DNA from: Clostridiales bacterium
Lineage (GTDB): Bacteria; Bacillota; Clostridia; Oscillospirales; JAAYXM01
Assembly: GCA_012515925.1 (NCBI GenBank)
Contig: JAAYXM010000059.1
Location: forward strand, 1-9,466
Reading direction: 5' to 3'
Length of the DNA stretch: 9,466 bases
Under the pieces are notes generated by a model, which worked only from the letters and a program-made list of their open reading frames with translations, did no database searches and was not told where the DNA came from. The position numbers and the translations under genes are program-made. Numbering within the stretch: position 1 is the first letter of the stretch; the number at the start of each line of letters is the position of its first letter. Below, piece by piece: positions 5,189 through 9,466 of this stretch.

Positions 5189-8125
5189 TTAGAAGTTTTC
5201 GAACGAGAATATCTTGACGATCTTGCCGCTTCTGACCTGGATGATCGCGTTGAAGTCATCCTCATCAATCGCGATACCCTTCGGAGCGGACGCGAGGTAG
5301 TTGCCTACATACTCGCCGTCGTTAATCGTGATGATCTCGTATTCTTCGTCAAGAGCCATTGCGCTCGATGCCGCCGGGAGTCTTCCGTTCTCAAGCTCGA
5401 CGATTTCGCCGTACGGGAAGAAGCCGACCAGACCGTTGTTGACAACCGTAGCATTTACATAGTAGAAGCCGTTATTGGTAATCGGTTTCTTCATGTCTTC
5501 GGCAGTACCCATCGAATTGTCGATAGTGGTGAGCTTGCCTTCCTCGTTGAGCTTGAAGCGAACGATTGTGCCTCTGCCGTAACCCGGAATCTCCTGGTTC
5601 GGACGCGGGTTGCCTACAAGCGCGCTGCTTGTACCGGTGGAGTCAACAGGCTCGTCAACCGAATCAACCTCGAGCAGGCCGTCCTCGGAAATCATCTTGA
5701 CACGGAGATACCATTTGTTCGACACTACATTGTAAACCTGTTTCGCGGATACAACGTATGCAATATCATCGGTCTCGGGTACTATCGGCGGGATGGACTG
5801 ACCAACCGTCATAACGCCGACTACCAGCGAGGAGATGGTGCTTGTGTCGTCAACCACAACGTTTCCGACCGTGGTCTGCGAGTAATCCTGATTGCTTACG
5901 GACAGACCGTTAATCGGTCTGGAGTTAATATCCGTAATATCCTTGAGCTTATAGGCCTTGGCCTTGACCGGGATGCTGTTCTGCGGGTTCTCGTTGTCGA
6001 TATTGCCGTAGAGCAGGAACAATGTGGAGCTCGTGCTTGCGTAGTAGTACTGTACTCCGCCGGTGGTTGCGTTATCAACCTTGAACGCGCCGCCGACAAC
6101 CGAGTAACCGTTCGAGGAGTTAGCCTCAAATCCGGGCTGCGCGGACAAATCGACGCGGCCGCCGCTTATCGAGTATTTGTAAACAAAACCGAACTTGGCG
6201 TTGTTCGCGAAGTCATGCGCACGCTCGTTGCCTTCCGCCGCCGGGTTAGCCGAGTTAACGGTATAGAACTTCGAAACCTCATATACGCCCTCGGTGTTGT
6301 CGGAGAACCCAAGCCTTACGCGAGCCGAGTCAACGCCCTGGTCATAGCTCGAGGACAGGATAACCGCGTAATCAGCGATGTTCGTGGACGCGGAAGCCGG
6401 CTCGATGCCGAGGATAAATCCGTTATAGACCCAGTATCTGGTGTTCTCATTGATAGAGCTCTTGTTGTTCGCGTAGTATCTGCTCAGGTCGCCGTCCGCG
6501 CCGAGCTCTACGCATATATCCTTATCGGCTCTGTACTGCTCGCCGCCTATTGTCGCAATGCCCTCGGGGGTTATCGATGTGACAAGGCCGGTGATAACCG
6601 AAACCTTCGCGACGTTGATTTTACCGTTAGCCATGTAGATGATTACGTCGTCATCCTTTTCGACATTGCCGTGGATAATGACGTTGTCAAGGCTCTCGGT
6701 GCCCACGCCGGAAAGCGTGATTGTGCTCTTAGCCTCGTTGTAGGCCGAGACGTTGCCGAACAGGAACGCGTTCGCGCTGTTGTGGAACTTGAACACATAG
6801 GAGAAGGTCTTGCCGCCGTCAACCGAAACGAAACGGTACTGGGCGATAGAATCCTCACCCATCTGCGTGAAGAACCTGCTGCCGGCTGTCGGATGGTCGA
6901 GAAGACCCTCGTCAACCTGCTTGAACGTGGTGTTCGAGATGAATGCGCGGCCCGTAAAGGCTTCGCCGTTGTAAACGGAATTCTGAGCAACCTTCGGGGT
7001 GTCCGATTTGCTTTCCATTCTCAGGGTTTTGCCGTCCGCCTTAAATTCGATATACGGCTTGACTTCGCGCGAGCTTGTGGATTCGCCGTCGGGCATAAGC
7101 CTGACATCCGGAGACGCGACGTCATACGCCTTTGTCTGGGAGTTTACTATAACGTTGCCCAGAACCTTGACATTCGTGTAGTTGCCTTCGGTTCCGTGAG
7201 CCGTGAAGTAAACGTCAACCATGTTGCCGAGCAGGTCGTCGTCGAGCGCACGGTCAATCTCAATCGCGTGATGCTTCACGTCGCCGTTTGAGATGTACTC
7301 ATAGTAAACAAGGGATTTGCCTTCGGTCTGATTGCCCGGTACGCTGTTCAAATCGAGAGCTTCGCCCTCTTCGTCAATGTCGATTGCATAGTTCTCGTTG
7401 GCGATTACTATACCCGTTACATGCTTTAAGCCCATTGTCCTCTCGCCGAGGGTTTCGTTTTTGATTTCAGGATCAAAAATGTTAACCTGCGAGCCGAGGC
7501 CTGTAATCGAGCTGTAAAGGTAAACAGGAGCCAGAATCGTGTTTTTGATAAGCTTCGCAACTAACTGACGCGTTGCGGGCTCGTTCGGGTTTCCGGTCCA
7601 GTCCTTGTAAACGCCGAGCTCCATTGCCTTGGAAACCGTGTTGCTTATCCAGTTGGAGCCGCCGAAGCCTTCCTTTATCGGATCCGCTCCAAGGATAACA
7701 AGCAGCATTTTGCTTGCTTCCGCAACCGTGATGTTGCCTCTCGGGTTAAATCTGTTGTTGCCTACGCCGCCGACTATTTTCTGGCTTGCGCAGTAGTTGA
7801 TGTAACCCTTTGCCCATGCTACGCTTGCGTCGTTTTCAACATCCGTAAAGATGCTTTTCTGGTCCGCGAAGAGCTTTCCGCTGTCATCCACACCGTATTT
7901 CAATACGTATGCGAGCTTCGCGAACTCCGCGCGGGTGATTGTGTTCTCCGGCTTGAATGACCCGTCCGGGTATCCGCCGACTACTCCGAGTTCAACGAGC
8001 ATGTTGACATCGTCGATATAATCTTCCGCGATGTCAGCCTGGTCGGTGAACGCCGCACCGGCAAAAAGCGTAAGCGAGAGCGCGAACACTAATGCCAATG
8101 CAAAGACTTTTTTCAGGTTTGACAT
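5189..8125 (-). CDS. Secreted S-layer-homology (SLH) domain surface protein
   Basis: A 978-residue exported protein. Residues 1-24 are a classical signal peptide (Lys-Lys, hydrophobic core, AGA at 22-24). Three SLH repeats follow: about 26-78 (FTD..., GGYPDGSFKPENTITRAEFA), about 93-146 (FTDV..., VGGVGNNRFNPRGNITVAEA) and a degenerate third at about 157-197 (NEPATRQLVAK). SLH trimers bind pyruvylated secondary cell-wall polymers and fix proteins to the Gram-positive wall. The remaining about 780 residues are rich in Gly, Asn, Ser, Val and Thr with predicted beta-strand character, few cysteines and no recognisable enzyme motif; no C-terminal sortase signal is visible. This suits an S-layer subunit or a large wall-anchored structural protein. 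The start has a GGAGG site (8135-8139) 9 nt upstream. The gene has its own near-consensus promoter and terminator and is a single-gene unit, as expected for an abundant surface protein. Confidence 0.88.
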   Translation of the reverse strand: MSNLKKVFALALVFALSLTLFAGAAFTDQADIAEDYIDDVNMLVELGVVGGYPDGSFKPENTITRAEFAKLAYVLKYGVDDSGKLFADQKSIFTDVENDASVAWAKGYINYCASQKIVGGVGNNRFNPRGNITVAEASKMLLVILGADPIKEGFGGSNWISNTVSKAMELGVYKDWTGNPNEPATRQLVAKLIKNTILAPVYLYSSITGLGSQVNIFDPEIKNETLGERTMGLKHVTGIVIANENYAIDIDEEGEALDLNSVPGNQTEGKSLVYYEYISNGDVKHHAIEIDRALDDDLLGNMVDVYFTAHGTEGNYTNVKVLGNVIVNSQTKAYDVASPDVRLMPDGESTSSREVKPYIEFKADGKTLRMESKSDTPKVAQNSVYNGEAFTGRAFISNTTFKQVDEGLLDHPTAGSRFFTQMGEDSIAQYRFVSVDGGKTFSYVFKFHNSANAFLFGNVSAYNEAKSTITLSGVGTESLDNVIIHGNVEKDDDVIIYMANGKINVAKVSVITGLVTSITPEGIATIGGEQYRADKDICVELGADGDLSRYYANNKSSINENTRYWVYNGFILGIEPASASTNIADYAVILSSSYDQGVDSARVRLGFSDNTEGVYEVSKFYTVNSANPAAEGNERAHDFANNAKFGFVYKYSISGGRVDLSAQPGFEANSSNGYSVVGGAFKVDNATTGGVQYYYASTSSTLFLLYGNIDNENPQNSIPVKAKAYKLKDITDINSRPINGLSVSNQDYSQTTVGNVVVDDTSTISSLVVGVMTVGQSIPPIVPETDDIAYVVSAKQVYNVVSNKWYLRVKMISEDGLLEVDSVDEPVDSTGTSSALVGNPRPNQEIPGYGRGTIVRFKLNEEGKLTTIDNSMGTAEDMKKPITNNGFYYVNATVVNNGLVGFFPYGEIVELENGRLPAASSAMALDEEYEIITINDGEYVGNYLASAPKGIAIDEDDFNAIIQVRSGKIVKIFSFENF

Positions 8126-8150
8126 ATTTCAATTCCTCCCATAGAATTTT

Positions 8151-8166
8151 CAGGCTTTATTGCCTG
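8151..8166 (-). other. Leader hairpin of the SLH-protein mRNA
   Basis: CAGGC-6 nt-GCCTG forms a perfect 5-bp stem. From the predicted transcription start near 8170 it would lie within the first 20 nt of the message, upstream of the ribosome binding site at 8135-8139. Hairpins at the very 5' end can protect long-lived mRNAs; that role here is inference. Confidence 0.4.
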
Positions 8167-8176
8167 CTACGCGTTC

Positions 8177-8205
8177 ATAATAGCCAATCGCCGCGGTGCG
8201 GTCAA
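8177..8205 (-). promoter_or_regulatory. Near-consensus sigmaA promoter of the SLH-protein gene
   Basis: On the minus strand TTGACC (8200-8205) and TATTAT (8177-8182) are separated by exactly 17 bp, ten of twelve consensus bases. The predicted start near 8170 gives a leader of about 45 nt. A strong promoter suits an abundant surface protein. Confidence 0.7.
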
Positions 8206-8220
8206 TATGTTTCGCCCACC

Positions 8221-8249
8221 TGTAATTCACATGTAACGGGAGGATTACA
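8221..8249. promoter_or_regulatory. TGTAA repeat cluster upstream of the SLH-protein promoter
   Basis: TGTAA occurs at 8221-8225 and 8232-8236, 11 bp apart, and again inverted (TTACA) at 8245-8249; the outer pair extends to TGTAAT/ATTACA. From the predicted start the cluster spans about -51 to -80. It could be an activator site; no binding protein can be named. Nothing else is evident between this cluster and the terminator at 8311. Confidence 0.3.
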
Positions 8250-8310
8250 ATACGGTCATAAAGCATTAAAAAAGGCTCATAAATAAGGAAATACAAGCAA
8301 TTCAACCCAC

Positions 8311-8340
8311 AAAAAAACGGGTGTGCCCACCCGTTTTTTT
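8311..8340. terminator. Bidirectional intrinsic terminator after the DUF4349 gene
   Basis: A perfect 13-bp stem (8311-8323 with 8328-8340) with a 4-nt loop; seven A residues open it and seven T residues close it, with an ACGGGTG/CACCCGT core. It lies 11 nt after the minus-strand stop codon and insulates the downstream SLH-protein promoter. Confidence 0.92.
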
Positions 8341-8351
8341 ATATCGTATTA

Positions 8352-9248
8352 TCACTTATTGCTTTTCTTTTTTCTGATTCTTCGGATAACAAGCAGAACA
8401 ATAAACCCGACAATCCAGAGCGGCAGTCCCGCGATAAGAATAATGGCAAGCCATTGCAGAATACTCACGACAATATTGATAACCGCCTTAAACCCCGTCT
8501 TTATGAGATACCCGGTATCGGACAACGATAACGTCGTCCATTTAATTTCCCTGCGTATTTTTATCGGGTCGTCCAATTGACGCAGTTTTATAGTGATTGT
8601 CGATTCGGCAAGCTGTTTATCCCAGCGTGAAAGCGCGCCCTTGAGGGATTCGATTTTAACCGTCAGCTCGTCAATCCGCGCCTGAACGGCAAGACTCTCC
8701 TCAATGTTTTCAGCCTGCTTTAAAAACTCGTAGTATCGCTCCAGTGCCTTTTCCATGTTTTTCAGGCGGATTTCGGTATCATAATACTGATCCGTAATAT
8801 CATCCGAATAGGTTCGCGAGTCAACATTCTCGTTATTCTTATCATCCGCCAGACTTTTCGCAAAATCAAGAAACGCTTCAAGCTTTTCCGACTTAACGCG
8901 AATCTGCGCGTCTATGTTTTGATAGCCGTTTACCTTCCTTTGATTTCGGTTAACCTCATAGCCGCCGTTCTCCGCCGCGAACTTAAGCAGCGCGTCATAC
9001 GTCGCGGAAACATCTTTTACTACCATGTCAAGCTCGGCATTGCGGATAATCATGCGTCCTTCCGGAGGGTTTGTACCTTGTTCGCCTTCAGAAGCTCCGG
9101 AGTTCGCGGCCTCCGGCGCGGCAGCGGAGTAGTCGACCCCGCTTCCGGTGTGTTCGACGCCGCCTTCGGTATATTTATTCGCCTCGCAGCCGGACAAAGC
9201 CGCAATAAGGATTACCAGACCAACTAAAACGCATAACAGTCTTTTCAT
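8352..9248 (-). CDS. DUF4349 domain lipoprotein with C-terminal membrane segment
   Basis: A 298-residue membrane protein. Residues 1-21 are a lipoprotein signal with lipobox LSGC and lipidated C21. A low-complexity Gly/Ser/Ala/Glu linker runs to about 64. The DUF4349 domain starts at RMIIRNAELDMVV (65-77). It includes a long charged coiled coil at about 155-215, ending in the STITIKL strand typical of the family. A hydrophobic stretch at about 256-289 spans the membrane once, or as a hairpin around P276, and ends in a basic cytoplasmic tail (RRIRKKKSNK). Proteins of this family are widespread in Firmicutes and other bacteria, with no settled function. The start at 9248 is chosen over the longer frame to 9347 because it has the AAGGAG ribosome binding site directly upstream and begins the signal peptide; the extension runs through a palindromic element. 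It is a single-gene unit here. Confidence 0.88.
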   Translation of the reverse strand: MKRLLCVLVGLVILIAALSGCEANKYTEGGVEHTGSGVDYSAAAPEAANSGASEGEQGTNPPEGRMIIRNAELDMVVKDVSATYDALLKFAAENGGYEVNRNQRKVNGYQNIDAQIRVKSEKLEAFLDFAKSLADDKNNENVDSRTYSDDITDQYYDTEIRLKNMEKALERYYEFLKQAENIEESLAVQARIDELTVKIESLKGALSRWDKQLAESTITIKLRQLDDPIKIRREIKWTTLSLSDTGYLIKTGFKAVINIVVSILQWLAIILIAGLPLWIVGFIVLLVIRRIRKKKSNK

Positions 9249-9269
9249 ATTATCTCCTTTCGTTTGTCG

Positions 9270-9378
9270 AAGCTTATCCCCGCAAGTTGTAAAACTAATT
9301 GTTGCTGTTTCCCCTCCCCCTCGGGGGAGGGGAAACAGCAAAGCCACAATTAAACTTCAAATCTGCGGCTTCAAGCTT
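9270..9378. repeat. Imperfect palindromic element, REP/MITE-like
   Basis: The core is a perfect 19-bp inverted repeat (9302-9320 with 9323-9341) rich in CCCC/GGGG. The symmetry continues outward with gaps: AATTGT/ACAATT, then CCGCA (9280-9284) against TGCGG (9364-9368), then AAGCTT at both ends (9270-9275 and 9373-9378). The right arm has about 5 extra bases. No T-tract follows the hairpin on either strand, so it is not an ordinary terminator. It would be transcribed as the leader of the DUF4349 message. Confidence 0.55.
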
Positions 9379-9394
9379 ATCCCCCGTATAAAAA

Positions 9395-9429
9395 ATGCTA
9401 TAATAACCTATTATGTGTTATTATAGCAT
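9395..9429. promoter_or_regulatory. Operator-like palindrome over the -10 of the DUF4349 promoter
   Basis: A perfect 13-bp inverted repeat (9395-9407 with 9417-9429) with a 9-nt centre. Each arm contains TATAAT, one on each strand, so the minus-strand -10 lies inside the right arm. Confidence 0.5.
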
Positions 9430-9449
9430 AATGTTCTATATTGTTACAA
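9420..9449 (-). promoter_or_regulatory. Predicted promoter of the DUF4349 lipoprotein gene
   Basis: On the minus strand TTGTAA (9444-9449) and a perfect TATAAT (9420-9425) are separated by 18 bp. Transcription would start near 9413, giving a leader of about 165 nt that includes the palindromic element at 9270-9378. Confidence 0.5.
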
Positions 9450-9452
9450 TAT
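9438..9452. promoter_or_regulatory. Operator-like palindrome over the -35 of the DUF4349 promoter
   Basis: ATATTGT-T-ACAATAT is a 15-bp near-palindrome with 7-bp perfect arms. It covers the predicted -35, and its centre is 33 bp, about three helical turns, from the centre of the palindrome at 9395-9429. Confidence 0.4.
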
Positions 9453-9466
9453 TTGCTTATTTGAAA

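Noticed and set aside
5014..5268. An 84-codon minus-strand open frame through the hexamer repeat (repeated Gln-Glu)
   Set aside because: It overlaps the end of the SLH-protein gene in another frame, and its regularity comes only from the DNA repeat.
6215..7291. A 358-codon open frame on the plus strand opposite the SLH-protein gene
   Set aside because: It is antisense to a well-supported gene, has no domain or ribosome binding site that I can see, and is explained by codon bias of the opposite strand in a GC-richer region.
9302..9341. Core hairpin as an intrinsic terminator of a gene to the right
   Set aside because: Neither strand has a T-tract after the stem, and no gene end is visible between the hairpin and the right edge.
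9249..9347. 33-codon N-terminal extension of the DUF4349 protein
   Set aside because: It translates half of a palindromic element and would bury the lipoprotein signal; the ATG ending at 9248 has its own AAGGAG site.

Overview
The window reads as chromosome of an anaerobic, low-to-moderate GC Gram-positive bacterium of the Clostridia (Oscillospiraceae-like at a guess). The reasons are a class I hybrid cluster protein with the cysteine spacing seen in strict anaerobes, a secreted protein with S-layer homology (SLH) domains, a lipobox protein with a DUF4349 domain, strong GGAGG-type ribosome binding sites, and clean intrinsic terminators. The taxonomic call is inference; no rRNA or other marker gene is present.

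Layout, left to right. Positions 2-274 hold the 3' end of a probable extracytoplasmic lipoprotein, closed by a strong terminator. An enolase-superfamily enzyme (507-1799, TTG start) follows as a single-gene unit with its own promoter and terminator. Next is a divergent pair. A Crp/Fnr-family regulator on the minus strand (1837-2496) shares a 95-bp intergenic region with a plus-strand operon of an iron-sulfur protein (2592-3284) and hcp (3313-4944). This is a recognisable nitrosative-stress module: Hcp reduces NO or hydroxylamine, the ferredoxin-like protein probably supplies electrons, and the regulator probably senses the stress and switches the operon on. The shared intergenic region holds one Fnr-like palindrome. 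It sits where a class II activator would for hcp, and just downstream of the predicted start of the regulator's own transcript.

Beyond hcp, a GC-rich spacer with CTCCTG hexamer repeats (4945-5188) lies between convergent terminators. A 978-codon SLH surface protein occupies 5189-8125 on the minus strand, with a near-consensus promoter and a short hairpin leader. The last gene, also minus strand, encodes a DUF4349 membrane lipoprotein (8352-9248). It is followed by a strong bidirectional terminator. It is preceded by a roughly 109-bp imperfect palindromic element and by two operator-like palindromes over its predicted promoter.

Most genes are of known families. I did not find a clear novel multi-gene system. 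The most interesting signals are regulatory (the dual-geometry site at 2510-2523 and the paired palindromes at 9395-9452), the palindromic element at 9270-9378, and the uncharacterised cysteine-bearing C-terminal half of the Hcp-linked iron-sulfur protein.
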